This document shows positions 25,916-35,552 of a stretch of DNA of 64,000 nt, piece after piece. Position numbers and translations under genes: made by a program. Below the pieces are notes generated by a model that was not told the origin of the DNA, searched no databases, and worked only from the letters and a program-made list of their open reading frames with translations. The number at the start of each line of letters is the position of its first letter. The stretch's first letter is position 1. Origin of the DNA: Streptomyces niveus (GTDB lineage Bacteria > Actinomycetota > Actinomycetes > Streptomycetales > Streptomycetaceae); assembly GCF_002009175.1 (NCBI RefSeq), contig NZ_CP018047.1:6572001-6636000 (forward strand), written 5' to 3'.

Positions 25916-27427
25916 ATGACCGTACGGCGAGTAATGGGCATCGAGACGGAGTACGGCATCTCCGTCCCCGGCCAACCGAACGCCAATGCCATGCTCACCT
26001 CGTCCCAGATCGTCAATGCCTACGCGGCGGCGATGCACAGGGCGCGCCGCGCCCGCTGGGACTTCGAGGAGGAGAACCCGCTGCGGGACGCACGAGGCTT
26101 CGACCTCGCCCGCGAGGCCGCCGAGTCCAGCCAGCTCACCGACGAGGACATCGGGCTGGCCAATGTGATCCTCACCAACGGCGCACGGCTCTACGTCGAC
26201 CACGCGCACCCTGAGTACAGCTCCCCGGAGATCACCAACCCGCGCGACGCCGTCCTGTGGGACAAGGCCGGCGAACGCATCATGGCCGAGGCCGCCGAGC
26301 GCGCCGGACAGCTCCCCGGCGCCCAGCCGATCCTTCTTTACAAGAACAACACCGACAACAAGGGCGCCTCGTACGGCACGCACGAGAACTACCTGATGAA
26401 GCGGGAGACCCCGTTCTCGGACATCGTGCGGCACCTGACACCGTTCTTCGTCTCGCGGCAGGTCGTCACCGGCGCGGGCCGGGTCGGCATCGGTCAGGAC
26501 GGCCACGAGCACGGCTTCCAGATCAGCCAGCGAGCCGACTATTTCGAGGTCGAGGTCGGGCTGGAGACGACACTCAAACGGCCCATCATCAACACCAGGG
26601 ACGAGCCGCACTCGGACGCCGAGAAGTACCGCAGACTCCATGTGATCATCGGCGACGCGAATCTCTCGGAGATCTCCACCTACCTGAAGCTCGGGACGAC
26701 GGCCCTGATCCTGTCCATGATCGAGGACGGGTTCATCAACGTCGACCTGGCCGTGGACCAGCCCGTGCGCACGCTCCACCAGGTCTCGCACGACCCGTCC
26801 CTGGCCCGTCTGATCACTCTCCGCAGCGGGCGGACACTCACCGCTGTGCAGCTCCAGATGGAGTATTTCGAACTGGCGCGCAAATATGTCGAGGAGCGCT
26901 ACGGCGCCGACGCGGACGAGCAGACCAGGGACGTACTGGGCCGCTGGGAGGACACGCTCAACCGCCTGGAGAACGACCCGATGAGCCTGTCGGGCGAACT
27001 GGACTGGGTGACCAAGAAGGAGATCCTGGAGGGCTACCGCCGCCGTGACGCCCTGGAGTGGGACGCGGCGCGGCTCCATCTGGTGGATCTCCAGTACTCG
27101 GACGTACGCCCCGAGAAGGGCCTGTACAACCGTCTGGTGGCCCGCGGCAAGATGAGCAGGCTCCTGGACGAACCGGATGTCGAACGGGCCGAGACGAAGC
27201 CTCCTGAGGACACGCGCGCGTACTTCCGTGGCCGCTGTCTGGAGCAGTACGCGGACGACGTGGCCGCGGCCTCCTGGGACTCGGTCATCTTCGACCTGCC
27301 TGGCCGGGACTCCCTCCAGCGGGTACCGACCCTGGAACCGCTCCGGGGCACCCGTAACCACGTGAAAGAGCTCCTGGACAGGTGCCGCACGGCCGAGGAC
27401 CTGGTCCGGGTGCTCTCGGGCGGCTGA
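25916..27427 (+). CDS. dop: Depupylase / Pup deamidase
   Basis: Removes Pup from substrates and, where Pup ends in Gln, deamidates it. 503 residues of the carboxylate-amine/glutamine-synthetase-like Pup-ligase family, starting [16 protein letters not shown]. The conserved segments [12 protein letters not shown] (with the Dop-type catalytic Asp), [19 protein letters not shown] and [21 protein letters not shown] are present. Distinguishing it from PafA in the same window is the longer N-terminal loop (residues about 40-80), the Dop-loop region. It precedes pup by 134 bases. Confidence 0.96.
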   Translation: MTVRRVMGIETEYGISVPGQPNANAMLTSSQIVNAYAAAMHRARRARWDFEEENPLRDARGFDLAREAAESSQLTDEDIGLANVILTNGARLYVDHAHPEYSSPEITNPRDAVLWDKAGERIMAEAAERAGQLPGAQPILLYKNNTDNKGASYGTHENYLMKRETPFSDIVRHLTPFFVSRQVVTGAGRVGIGQDGHEHGFQISQRADYFEVEVGLETTLKRPIINTRDEPHSDAEKYRRLHVIIGDANLSEISTYLKLGTTALILSMIEDGFINVDLAVDQPVRTLHQVSHDPSLARLITLRSGRTLTAVQLQMEYFELARKYVEERYGADADEQTRDVLGRWEDTLNRLENDPMSLSGELDWVTKKEILEGYRRRDALEWDAARLHLVDLQYSDVRPEKGLYNRLVARGKMSRLLDEPDVERAETKPPEDTRAYFRGRCLEQYADDVAAASWDSVIFDLPGRDSLQRVPTLEPLRGTRNHVKELLDRCRTAEDLVRVLSGG

Positions 27428-27561
27428 AATGGTCCCGGTCCGGGAATCATGGGAGTGGCCCCCGGACGTTGTAAGAACTGCGGGGCCGATGTCGGACCCT
27501 GCTTGTAGGGTCGGATCTTGAAGGTCACATCGAGCGGGGCGAACCGAGCGGGGTGAGGGTT

Positions 27562-27780
27562 ATGGCGACCAAGGACACCGACGGCGGGCAGCAGAAGGCA
27601 ACGCGTTCCACCGAGGAGGTCGAGGAGCAGACCGAGGACGCGCAGCAGTCCGAGGACCTCAAGGAACGCCAGGAGAAACTGTCGGACGACGTGGACTCCG
27701 TGCTGGACGAGATCGACGACGTACTCGAGGAGAATGCCGAGGACTTCGTGAGGTCATTTGTCCAAAAAGGTGGCGAGTAG
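27562..27780 (+). CDS. pup: Prokaryotic ubiquitin-like protein Pup
   Basis: A 72-residue, mostly disordered protein tag joined to substrate lysines by PafA. It is rich in Glu, Asp and Gln with a helical middle (EDLKERQEKLSDDVDSVLDE) that binds the ARC coiled coil. The C-terminus is GGE, so the terminal residue is already the Glu needed for ligation and no deamidation is required. The ATG at 27562 is preceded by GGTGAGG; an in-frame GTG three codons earlier is possible. The following endonuclease gene starts at or inside the pup stop region. Confidence 0.96.
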   Translation: MATKDTDGGQQKATRSTEEVEEQTEDAQQSEDLKERQEKLSDDVDSVLDEIDDVLEENAEDFVRSFVQKGGE

Positions 27781-27787
27781 TCCGCAA

Positions 27788-28380
27788 ATGTCCGAATCGG
27801 GCGATGGTAGGAAGTGCTCTCGCTGTCAGCGGATGCTGAAGCGCGGGGCGTTTGCGAGTAATCGCTCGACGGGCGACGGGCTCCAGGCTTACGGCAAGGG
27901 GTGCGCCGCGGACTACTACCGTCAGCGCCAAGGAGCGAAGGGGCGCGCGGTACGGGTGAAAGTCCCCGTGCCGCGCGGCCATAAGCGTTGTCCGCAGTGT
28001 GGCGAAGTCAAACCCCACTCAGAGTGGGAACAGAACGGGACGACGTCGGACGGTTGTGCGAGCTACTGCAGGCCATGTCGTGCCACCCGGAATCAGAAGT
28101 CCTACTTCAAGCGGAAGTACGGCATCACCATGGCCCAGCGCGACGAGATGATCTCGTCGCGCTGGGCATCTGCGTCATCTGCCTATCTGCTCCCGCCGCG
28201 CATGTGGATCACTGCCATGAGACGGGTAGGGTCCGGGGCGTACTGTGCTTCAACTGCAATTCGGCCATTGGCAAGTTGGGGGACGATCCCGACACCCTGC
28301 GCCGTGCAACCGCATACCTGGAGGGAAACGCGTGGAAGCCAACACTCGTAGCACCGGGCGTCTACCGGCTGCCTTCCTGA
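27788..28380 (+). pseudogene. Endonuclease VII-like HNH nuclease, frameshifted
   Basis: Two frames together make one recombination-endonuclease-VII protein. The first (from ATG 27788, or GTG 27770) has two zinc knuckles, CSRC and CPQC...CRPC, and runs to YGITMAQRDEMISS. From about 28155 the homology continues in the next frame: LGICVICL, then [19 protein letters not shown], the HNH core, and [18 protein letters not shown] -1 shift at CGCTGGG (about 28155-28162) would restore a protein of about 195 residues. I see no classic slippery heptamer, so a one-base deletion, or a sequencing error, is more likely than programmed shifting. The 3' end overlaps prcB by 49 bases. Confidence 0.75.
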
Positions 28381-29177
28381 CGCCCGGCTCGGCCTCGTTC
28401 ATGGACTTCCTGTCCGTCCACTCGCCGGAGATCCTGCCGGGCAATCGGGTGCTGCCGCCCGTCCAGGGTGCGATCGAGGCTCCGCACGGGACGACGATCG
28501 TCGCCGTGACGTTCGCGGGTGGGGTCATCCTCGCCGGTGATCGCCGGGCCACCATGGGCAACATGATCGCGCAGCGCGACATCGAGAAGGTCTTCCCGGC
28601 CGACGAGTACTCGGCCGTGGGCATCGCGGGTACGGCGGGTCTCGCCGTGGAGATGGTCAAGCTCTTCCAGCTGGAGCTGGAGCACTTCGAGAAGGTCGAA
28701 GGCGCGCAGCTCTCCTTCGAGGGCAAGGCCAACCGGCTCTCCACGATGATCCGCAGCAATCTCGCGATGGCCATGCAGGGCCTGGCCGTCGTCCCGCTCT
28801 TCGCCGGCTGGGACGTCGACCGTGAGAAGGGCCGCATCTTCTCGTACGACGTGACGGGCGGCCGTTCCGAGGAGCACGGGTACGCGTCCACCGGATCGGG
28901 CTCGATCTTCGCGCGTGGCGCGATGAAGAAGCTGTTCCGGGACGATCTGACGGAGGAGCAGGCCATCACCCTCGTCATCCAGGCGCTCTACGACGCGGCT
29001 GACGACGACTCGGCCACCGGCGGTCCGGATGTCGCGCGCAAGATCTATCCCATCGTCAACATCATGAGTGACGAGGGTTTCCGCAGGGTGACCGACGAGG
29101 AGTCCTCGCGGATCGCCCGCTCGATCATCGAGCGCCGGCTGGAGCAGCCCGACGGCCCGCGCGCCGAACTGCTCTGA
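28332..29177 (+). CDS. prcB: 20S proteasome beta subunit
   Basis: Catalytic subunit of the proteasome core. 281 residues with a propeptide of about 54 residues that is cut before the nucleophile Thr of [12 protein letters not shown], exposing it as the mature N-terminus. The GDRRATMGN segment (with the catalytic Asp and Lys/Arg context) and the late [15 protein letters not shown] are typical. The GTG at 28332 follows GAGGGAAAC and lies inside the 3' end of the disrupted endonuclease gene, so translation may be coupled. prcA starts 52 bases downstream. Confidence 0.95.
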   Translation: MEANTRSTGRLPAAFLTPGSASFMDFLSVHSPEILPGNRVLPPVQGAIEAPHGTTIVAVTFAGGVILAGDRRATMGNMIAQRDIEKVFPADEYSAVGIAGTAGLAVEMVKLFQLELEHFEKVEGAQLSFEGKANRLSTMIRSNLAMAMQGLAVVPLFAGWDVDREKGRIFSYDVTGGRSEEHGYASTGSGSIFARGAMKKLFRDDLTEEQAITLVIQALYDAADDDSATGGPDVARKIYPIVNIMSDEGFRRVTDEESSRIARSIIERRLEQPDGPRAELL

Positions 29178-29229
29178 TCCCGGCCTCCGCTGAATAGACA
29201 TGTCACTGACAGGAAGGGACGGATAGCCG

Positions 29230-30000
29230 GTGTCGACGCCGTTCTATGTCTCACCCCAGCAGGCCATGGCCGACCGGGCGGAGTACGCCCGTAAGGGCAT
29301 CGCCCGCGGTCGCAGCCTGGTTGTGCTGCAGTACGCCGACGGCATCGTCTTCGTCGGTGAGAACCCGTCCCGCGCGCTGCACAAGTTCAGCGAGATCTAC
29401 GACCGGATCGGGTTCGCCGCCGCCGGTAAGTACAACGAGTACGAGAATCTGCGGATCGGCGGTGTGCGCTACGCGGATCTGCGTGGATATACCTACGACC
29501 GTGACGATGTGACGGCGCGTGGGCTGGCGAACGTCTACGCGCAGACGCTGGGCACGATCTTCTCCAGTGCGGGCGAGAAGCCCTACGAGGTGGAGCTGGT
29601 CGTCGCCGAGGTGGGTCCGACGGCCGACGGTGACCAGATCTACCGGCTGCCGCACGACGGGTCGATCGTGGACGAGCACGGTTCGGTGGCCGTCGGTGGC
29701 AATTCGGAGCAGATCAGCACGTTCCTCGACCAGCAGCACCGCGACGGGATGTCGCTGGCCGAGGCGCTGAAGCTGGCGGTTCAGGCTCTGTCGCGGGACA
29801 CCAACGGGAGCGAGCGGGAGATTCCCGCCGAGCGGCTGGAGGTCGCGGTCCTGGACCGGACCCGGCCGCAGGAGCGCAAGTTCAAGCGTGTCGTGGGCCG
29901 TCAGCTGGCCCGTCTCCTGGAGGCGGACGGTGCGGCGTCCACGCCGACCGACGCTCCTTCGGACGAGGAGTCGGAGGAGTCGTCCGGCGACGCCGAGTAG
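29230..30000 (+). CDS. prcA: 20S proteasome alpha subunit
   Basis: Forms the outer rings and gate of the proteasome core and the docking pockets for the ARC tail. 256 residues beginning [20 protein letters not shown], followed by [24 protein letters not shown] and the conserved [20 protein letters not shown]. There is no catalytic Thr, as expected for alpha. The C-terminal tail is acidic and Ser-rich (about 30 residues). The GTG at 29230 follows AGGAAGGGA. A terminator at 30020 closes the operon. Confidence 0.96.
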   Translation: MSTPFYVSPQQAMADRAEYARKGIARGRSLVVLQYADGIVFVGENPSRALHKFSEIYDRIGFAAAGKYNEYENLRIGGVRYADLRGYTYDRDDVTARGLANVYAQTLGTIFSSAGEKPYEVELVVAEVGPTADGDQIYRLPHDGSIVDEHGSVAVGGNSEQISTFLDQQHRDGMSLAEALKLAVQALSRDTNGSEREIPAERLEVAVLDRTRPQERKFKRVVGRQLARLLEADGAASTPTDAPSDEESEESSGDAE

Positions 30001-30019
30001 AGAGCATCGCGGTTCTTCC

Positions 30020-30053
30020 GGTGCCCCGAACCGCCCGTGCGGTTCGGGGCACC
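30020..30053. terminator. Bidirectional terminator between prcA and the lacI-type gene
   Basis: A 15-bp perfect stem (30020-30034 with 30039-30053), 4-base loop, 20 bases after the prcA stop and 29 before the convergent regulator end. Confidence 0.85.
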
Positions 30054-30081
30054 GCTCCGTTCGGGGGCGGGGGCGGGGGCC

Positions 30082-31137
30082 TCAGTCGGGGGGCGGGGGC
30101 GCGGTGGAGCCGCGGATCACCAGGGACACGGGCAGGACGGTGTTCTCGGGTTCGCGTCCGTCGAGGATGGCCAGCAGGGCGGACATCCCGTGCTCGCCGA
30201 CGCGCTCGGCCGGCAGCCGTACGGTGGTCAGCTCCGGTTCCACCGCCGTGGCGAGCGCGAGGTCGTCCATACCGGTGACGGAGACGTCGTCAGGGACCCG
30301 CAGGCCGAGTTTGCGTACGGCCTTGACGGCGCCGGCCGCGAGGACGTCGCTGTCGCAGATCAGTGCCGTGGGCCGGGGGCCGGGGCCGGTGAGTGCCCGT
30401 TCGGCGGCCTCGCGCGCGGCGTGCACCTCCAGGGGGGAGGGCACGGTGCGTACGACCGCGTCGGGCACGCCTCGTACCGCCTCGGCCAGCGCGTCGGCCC
30501 TGACGGTGAACGTCCAGGAGGTGACGGCCGAGGCGAGGTGGGTGATCCGGCGGTGGCCGAGTCCGAGCAGATGGTCCGTCACCTGCCGGATGGCGTCGGC
30601 GATGTCGAGGTTCACGTGCGCTGCGGCGCCGGATCCGGTGGGGTCGCTGTCGAGCATCACCAGGGGCAGGTCGGTGCCGCGGATGGCGGCGAGCGCGTCG
30701 GTCGCGATGGACGAGGCGATGACGCCGTCCAGTGCGGCCCGTGCGGAGGCGAAGGGGTCCTTGGCGGGGCCGACGCCCTCGGGTGAGGGGTAGAGGACCA
30801 CGCCGAAGCTGTGTTCGGCGGCGACCCTCGCGGCGCCGGTGTAGACGCGGGCGAAGAACTCGTGGGTGAGCGCGGGCACCACCAGCAGCGCGGTCCTGGT
30901 GCGGCCGAGCCGGAGGTTGCGGGCGGCGAGGTTGGGCCGGTAGCCGAGTTCGCGGGCGGTGTCGCGGACGAGTCCGGCGGTGCGTTCGGAGACCCGGCCG
31001 GGCCATTTGTCGCCGAGGACGAGGGAGACGGTGGCCTGTGAGACCCCGGCGGCCCGTGCGACGTCCCTGCTGGTCGGTCGCGTGGGGCGGGCGGCCGTGC
31101 CGGGACCGTGCCGGTCCGTGCCGGGCGGCTCTGCCAT
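30082..31137 (-). CDS. LacI-family transcriptional regulator
   Basis: A 351-residue repressor with the LacI headpiece (SRDVARAAGVSQATVSLVLGD, residues about 23-43), the hinge helix region PNLAARNLRLGRT and a periplasmic-binding-protein-like effector domain ending in VIRGSTAPPPPD. The ATG at 31137 follows GGAGGACGAC. It is divergent from an MFS transporter gene, and the shared intergenic region contains a near-perfect CG-centred palindrome, so it probably controls that transporter. The ligand is unknown. The 3' end overlaps a run of G-tracts. Confidence 0.9.
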   Translation of the reverse strand: MAEPPGTDRHGPGTAARPTRPTSRDVARAAGVSQATVSLVLGDKWPGRVSERTAGLVRDTARELGYRPNLAARNLRLGRTRTALLVVPALTHEFFARVYTGAARVAAEHSFGVVLYPSPEGVGPAKDPFASARAALDGVIASSIATDALAAIRGTDLPLVMLDSDPTGSGAAAHVNLDIADAIRQVTDHLLGLGHRRITHLASAVTSWTFTVRADALAEAVRGVPDAVVRTVPSPLEVHAAREAAERALTGPGPRPTALICDSDVLAAGAVKAVRKLGLRVPDDVSVTGMDDLALATAVEPELTTVRLPAERVGEHGMSALLAILDGREPENTVLPVSLVIRGSTAPPPPD

Positions 31138-31243
31138 GGGTGTCGTCCTCCGTGGTGACTGCCGCGGGCGGGGGCGCCCGGACCGCGCGCCCCGTCAAGT
31201 CTGTGGACCCGCGGGCTGCGGACATGGTACGTATGACACCGCG

Positions 31244-31259
31244 AGTTATACGTAAAACT
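31244..31259. promoter_or_regulatory. Candidate LacI-type operator
   Basis: AGTTATACGTAAAACT is palindromic at 14 of 16 positions and centred on CG, as LacI-family operators are. It lies 38 bases upstream of the MFS start and about 107 bases upstream of the divergent regulator start. A second ACGTAT half-site is at 31229-31234. Confidence 0.6.
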
Positions 31260-31297
31260 TAGCTGGACCGGGTGAACCGGGGGAGAGAAGGGGAGTC

Positions 31298-32569
31298 ATG
31301 GCCGCAGGCTATGTGGACATTCTCAGGGCACCGCACGCCGCACGGCTGCTCGCCGGCACGCTCGTCGGGCGGCTGCCCAGCGCCACCGGCCATATCGCCA
31401 TCGTCCTGTTCGTCCGTGACGCGGGCGGCAGCTACACCCTCGCGGGCGCCCTGGCCGCCGCTTACGGGCTGGCCACCGCGATCGGCCAGCCGCTGCTCGG
31501 CCGGGCCGTCGACATGGTCGGCCAGCCGCGCGTCCAACTCCCCGCCGCGCTCGTCTCCGCCGTCGGCATGGTCCTCCTCGCCCTGACCGGGATCGAGCCG
31601 CTGGCCCCGGCGTACGCGGCGGTGGTCGTCGCCGGCTTCTTCACCCCGCCCCTCGAAGGCGGCCTGCGGGCCCTGTGGCCCAGCGTCCTCGGCAGGGAGG
31701 ACCGGGTGCACCGGGCGTACGCCATGGACGCCGTGGCGCAGGAGGTGATGTTCACGGCGGGCCCGCTGTTCGTCACCCTCCTCGTCGCTCTCTGGTCCCC
31801 GGCCGCCGCCCTTCTGGTCATCAACGGCATCGGCGTCCTCGGCGCGCTCACGGTCGTGCTCTCCAAGCCGTCGCGCGCCTGGCGGTCCGCTCCCAGGGAG
31901 GCGCACTGGCTCGGCGCACTGCGTTCGCCCGGTCTCCTCGCGCTCCTCGCGGCCTTCCTCTTCATCGGTCTGGCGCTCGGCTCCATCACCGTCGCGGGTG
32001 TGGCGTACGCCGACGACCACGGCCGCGAGTCGGTGTACGGCTGGCTGATGGCCGCCCTCGGCCTCGGCGCGCTGCTCGGCGGTCTCGTGTACGGGGCCAG
32101 GCAGTGGACCGGCACCCCCGAGCGCAGACTGCTGTGGATCACCGCGCTGCTCGCCGCCGGTTATCTGCCCCTGATGCTCACTCCCGGCGTGGTGGCCATG
32201 ACGGCGCTCGCCGCTCTCTCCGGTGTCTTCCTGGCGCCGGCGCTCGCCTGCGCGTTCATCGTCGTCGACCGGCACGCCCCGCGCGGCACGGTCACGGAGG
32301 CGTTCTCCTGGCTGGTGACGACCTTCGGTGTCGGTGCCGCGTTCGGTACGGGGGTGGCCGGCCCGGCCGTGGAGTTCGACGGGACATCGGCGGGCTTCGC
32401 CGTCGCGGGGGCGGGCGGAGTGGCCGCGCTGCTGGTCCTGCTGGCGACCCGGAGCGTCCTCGCGGCTCCCGCGGAGGGTGCGGAAAGCGGCACGACCGGG
32501 GAAGCCGGATACGAAAATGATCGCAACGGTGCGGCCCAACACGGTTTCAGCTCAGGCCATCAGGCGTAA
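31298..32569 (+). CDS. MFS transporter
   Basis: A 423-residue major-facilitator protein with about twelve membrane segments, for example IAIVLFVRDAGGSY and LAAFLFIGLALGSITVAG. The loop GRAVDMVGQPR after the second or third helix resembles the MFS motif A region. Substrate cannot be told. It follows GGGGAG at ATG 31298 and ends 9 bases before pafA, so its transcript may run into pafA. LacI-type control from the divergent gene is likely. Confidence 0.88.
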   Translation: MAAGYVDILRAPHAARLLAGTLVGRLPSATGHIAIVLFVRDAGGSYTLAGALAAAYGLATAIGQPLLGRAVDMVGQPRVQLPAALVSAVGMVLLALTGIEPLAPAYAAVVVAGFFTPPLEGGLRALWPSVLGREDRVHRAYAMDAVAQEVMFTAGPLFVTLLVALWSPAAALLVINGIGVLGALTVVLSKPSRAWRSAPREAHWLGALRSPGLLALLAAFLFIGLALGSITVAGVAYADDHGRESVYGWLMAALGLGALLGGLVYGARQWTGTPERRLLWITALLAAGYLPLMLTPGVVAMTALAALSGVFLAPALACAFIVVDRHAPRGTVTEAFSWLVTTFGVGAAFGTGVAGPAVEFDGTSAGFAVAGAGGVAALLVLLATRSVLAAPAEGAESGTTGEAGYENDRNGAAQHGFSSGHQA

Positions 32570-32578
32570 TGTTCAGAC

Positions 32579-33940
32579 ATGGACCGCCGCATTTTCGGGC
32601 TGGAGAACGAGTACGGCGTCACGTGCACCTTCAGGGGACAGCGCCGGCTGTCACCTGACGAAGTGGCGCGCTACCTCTTCCGCCGTGTTGTGTCATGGGG
32701 CCGCAGCAGCAACGTCTTCCTGCGGAACGGCGCCCGCCTGTACCTTGACGTGGGATCGCATCCGGAATACGCGACACCCGAATGCGACAACGTGACCGAG
32801 CTGGTCACGCACGACAAGGCGGGCGAGCGCATTCTGGAAGGCCTGCTCGTCGACGCCGAACGCCGCCTGCACGAGGAGGGAATCGCGGGCGACGTCTATC
32901 TGTTCAAGAACAACACCGATTCGGCTGGAAACTCCTACGGCTGCCACGAGAATTACCTCGTGGCCCGCCACGGGGAATTCTCCCGGCTCGCGGACATCCT
33001 CATCCCGTTCCTCGTCACCCGGCAGCTGCTCTGCGGCGCGGGCAAGGTGCTGCAGACTCCGCGTGGCGCGGTCTACTGCGTCAGTCAGCGCGCCGAGCAC
33101 ATCTGGGAGGGCGTCAGCTCCGCCACCACCCGTTCCCGTCCCATCATCAACACCCGTGACGAACCGCACGCCGACGCGGAGCGCTACCGCCGGCTGCATG
33201 TCATCGTCGGCGACTCGAACATGTCCGAGACGACGATGCTCCTCAAGGTCGGTGCCACGGATCTCGTGCTGCGCATGATCGAGGCGGGCACGGTCATGCG
33301 TGACCTGACCCTGGAGAACCCGATCCGGGCGATCCGCGAGGTCAGCCACGACATCACCGGTCAGCGCAAGGTGCGCCTGGCCAGCGGGCGTGAGGCGTCC
33401 GCGATCGAGGTCCAGCGGGAGTACTACGAGAAGGCCGTGGACTTCGTCGACCGCCGGGGCATCCGTACCGGCACCGTCGAGCAGGTGCTGGAGCTCTGGG
33501 GCCGTACGCTCGACGCGATCGAGGCCGAGGACCTGGACCGGATCGGTACCGAGATCGACTGGGTCATGAAGTACAAGCTCATCGAGCGCTACCGGGCCAA
33601 GCACAACATGACCATGTCCCACCCGCGGGTCGCGCAGATAGACCTCGCCTACCACGACATCCACCGCCGCCGGGGGCTCTACTACCTGCTGGAGAAGCGC
33701 GGCCAGGCGGCCCGGATCTGCAACGACATGAAGATCTTCGAGGGCAAGTCGGTGCCCCCGCAGACCACCCGGGCGCGGCTGCGCGGAGACTTCATCCGAC
33801 GGGCCCAGGAGCAGCGGCGGGACTTCACCGTCGACTGGGTCCATCTCAAGCTCAATGATCAGGCGCAGCGCACCGTGCTGTGCAAGGACCCGTTCCGCTC
33901 GGTGGACGACCGGGTGGAGAAACTGATCGCCGGTATGTGA
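32579..33940 (+). CDS. pafA: Pup-protein ligase
   Basis: Ligates the C-terminal Glu of Pup to substrate lysines with ATP. 453 residues starting [18 protein letters not shown], homologous to Dop but shorter in the N-terminal region. The shared active-site blocks are [16 protein letters not shown] (catalytic Asp), [19 protein letters not shown] and [21 protein letters not shown]. The C-terminal domain ends with [20 protein letters not shown]. It starts nine bases after the MFS gene and is followed by a terminator. Confidence 0.97.
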   Translation: MDRRIFGLENEYGVTCTFRGQRRLSPDEVARYLFRRVVSWGRSSNVFLRNGARLYLDVGSHPEYATPECDNVTELVTHDKAGERILEGLLVDAERRLHEEGIAGDVYLFKNNTDSAGNSYGCHENYLVARHGEFSRLADILIPFLVTRQLLCGAGKVLQTPRGAVYCVSQRAEHIWEGVSSATTRSRPIINTRDEPHADAERYRRLHVIVGDSNMSETTMLLKVGATDLVLRMIEAGTVMRDLTLENPIRAIREVSHDITGQRKVRLASGREASAIEVQREYYEKAVDFVDRRGIRTGTVEQVLELWGRTLDAIEAEDLDRIGTEIDWVMKYKLIERYRAKHNMTMSHPRVAQIDLAYHDIHRRRGLYYLLEKRGQAARICNDMKIFEGKSVPPQTTRARLRGDFIRRAQEQRRDFTVDWVHLKLNDQAQRTVLCKDPFRSVDDRVEKLIAGM

Positions 33941-33978
33941 CCGCCGGCGGTTGACACCTGAAGTCCGGAACACGACTC

Positions 33979-34007
33979 GGGCCCCGTACGTTCCTCGTGC
34001 GGGGCCC
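33979..34007 (+). terminator. Terminator after pafA
   Basis: A 12-bp stem with one G-T pair (33979-33990 with 33996-34007), 5-base loop, followed by TTGCC. Confidence 0.75.
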
Positions 34008-34064
34008 TTGCCACGCCCTAGAGTGTCGAGGAACTTAACCTTCCGTCTGAGATCTGAGGAATTC

Positions 34065-35000
34065 GTGCGCCGACTTGCCGGCCTCATCGTCATCCCCCTA
34101 CTGCTGCTGTCCACGGCGGCATGCGGTGACGACGGAGGCTCCGACTCAACCTCGTCCAAGAACGGGCTTCCCGAGATCACAGCGGGTGCCAAGTTCGGTG
34201 AGAAGCCGACTCTGGGGAAGGGGGAGGGGAAGCCGCCGAAGGAGCTTCAGACCGATGTCATCAGCGAGGGTGACGGCGCGAAGCTCAAGAAGGGTGACGC
34301 GATCCAGGTCAACTACCTGGGGCAGTCGTGGGACTCGGCCAAGCCGTTCGACAACAGCTTCGACCGTAAGGCCCCCTTCGATCTGACGCTGGGCGCCGGC
34401 ATGGTCATCCAGGGCTGGGACAAGGGTCTGGAGGGCCAGAAGGTCGGCAGCCGTGTCGCGCTGGGCATCCCGCCGGAGCTGGGTTACGGAGCGCAGGGCC
34501 AGGGCGACATCAAGCCCAACGCCACGCTGGTCTTCGTCGTCGACATTCTGAAGGCCACGCAGGTTCCGACCACCGCCAAGGGCACTGAGGTCGCGCAGGA
34601 CAACATCGATCTGCCGAAGGTCGGGGTCAACACGGACGGCAAGGGGCCGAAGGTCACGGTTCCGAAGACGGATCCGCCGAAGAAGCTCGTCTCCAACTAT
34701 GTGCTGGAGAGCAAGGGCGAGGTCGTCAAGGAGACGGACTCGGTCGTGCTGAACTACGAGGCGCTGCTGTGGAAGGACGCGAAGACGTTCGACAGCACGT
34801 ACAAGAACGGCAAGACGGTGACGTTCCCGCTGCCGCAGCTCACCCTCAAGGGGCTGAAGGACGGTGTCGTCGGCAAGAAGGTCGGCAGCCGTGTGCTGGT
34901 CGTCATCCCGCCGGCCGACGCGTTCGGTGACAAGGAGCAGCAGGGCATCCCCAAGAACTCCACTCTGGTGTTCGCCGTGGACATCCTGGCGAAGGTGTAA
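34065..35000 (+). CDS. FKBP-type peptidyl-prolyl isomerase lipoprotein, two domains
   Basis: An extracytoplasmic, lipid-anchored folding helper of about 311 residues. The signal peptide ends LLLLSTAAC with a lipobox Cys. Two FKBP domains follow: the first (residues about 75-165) has FDLTLGAGMVIQGWDKGLEG and the second (about 220-311) has FPLPQLTLKGLKDGVVGKKV; in the second the usual GW of the active site is changed, so it may be weakly active. The GTG at 34065, after CTGAGGAATTC, gives a clean signal peptide. The small cytoplasmic FKBP gene follows by 43 bases. Confidence 0.9.
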   Translation: MRRLAGLIVIPLLLLSTAACGDDGGSDSTSSKNGLPEITAGAKFGEKPTLGKGEGKPPKELQTDVISEGDGAKLKKGDAIQVNYLGQSWDSAKPFDNSFDRKAPFDLTLGAGMVIQGWDKGLEGQKVGSRVALGIPPELGYGAQGQGDIKPNATLVFVVDILKATQVPTTAKGTEVAQDNIDLPKVGVNTDGKGPKVTVPKTDPPKKLVSNYVLESKGEVVKETDSVVLNYEALLWKDAKTFDSTYKNGKTVTFPLPQLTLKGLKDGVVGKKVGSRVLVVIPPADAFGDKEQQGIPKNSTLVFAVDILAKV

Positions 35001-35043
35001 GACTGTCCCGGTTGCCCCGTTCATCATTTAGAGGAGCAGTTCA

Positions 35044-35418
35044 GTGAGCATCGAGAAGCCCGAGATCGACTTCCCGGGTGGCGAGCCGCCGGTCGACCTG
35101 GAGATCAAGGACATCTGGGAGGGCGAGGGTGCCGTCGCGAAGTCGGGCGACACCGTCTCCGTCCACTACGTGGGTGTGGCCTTCTCCACCGGTGAGGAGT
35201 TCGACGCCTCCTGGAACCGCGGTACGCCGCTCCAGTTCCAGCTCGGCCAGGGACAGGTCATCTCCGGCTGGGACAAGGGTGTCGAGGGCATGAAGGTCGG
35301 CGGCCGTCGTCAGCTGACGATTCCCTCGCACCTCGCCTACGGCGAGCGTGGCGCGGGTGGCGGGGCGATCGCTCCCGGCGAGACGCTGATCTTCGTCTGC
35401 GATCTGGTCGCTGTCTGA
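35044..35418 (+). CDS. FKBP-type peptidyl-prolyl isomerase, single domain
   Basis: A 124-residue cytoplasmic prolyl isomerase. Active-site residues are complete: VHYVGV, FDASWNRGTPLQFQLGQG, VISGWDKGVEGMKVGGRR, and LAYGERGAGGGAIAPGETL. There is no signal peptide. The GTG at 35044 follows GAGGAGCAG. It probably shares a transcript with the preceding lipoprotein FKBP and is closed by the terminator at 35445. Confidence 0.93.
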   Translation: MSIEKPEIDFPGGEPPVDLEIKDIWEGEGAVAKSGDTVSVHYVGVAFSTGEEFDASWNRGTPLQFQLGQGQVISGWDKGVEGMKVGGRRQLTIPSHLAYGERGAGGGAIAPGETLIFVCDLVAV

Positions 35419-35444
35419 CCTGAGTCCGGTCACTTACGGACACA

Positions 35445-35478
35445 CCGAGGGCCCATGCTGTCCGGCGTGGGCCCTCGG
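35445..35478 (+). terminator. Terminator after the FKBP gene
   Basis: An 11-bp perfect stem (35445-35455 with 35468-35478) followed by CTTTTACGG. Confidence 0.8.
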
Positions 35479-35552
35479 CTTTTACGGCGGGACCCCCGGG
35501 CGGTACGGTCGACGCGCGGATGCGGCACTATCAAATGAGGTGTAGGGCGTCG

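Noticed and set aside
28140..28165. Programmed -1 frameshift in the endonuclease gene
   Set aside because: No X-XXY-YYZ slippery heptamer and no evident stimulatory stem just after; a mutation or sequencing error is simpler.
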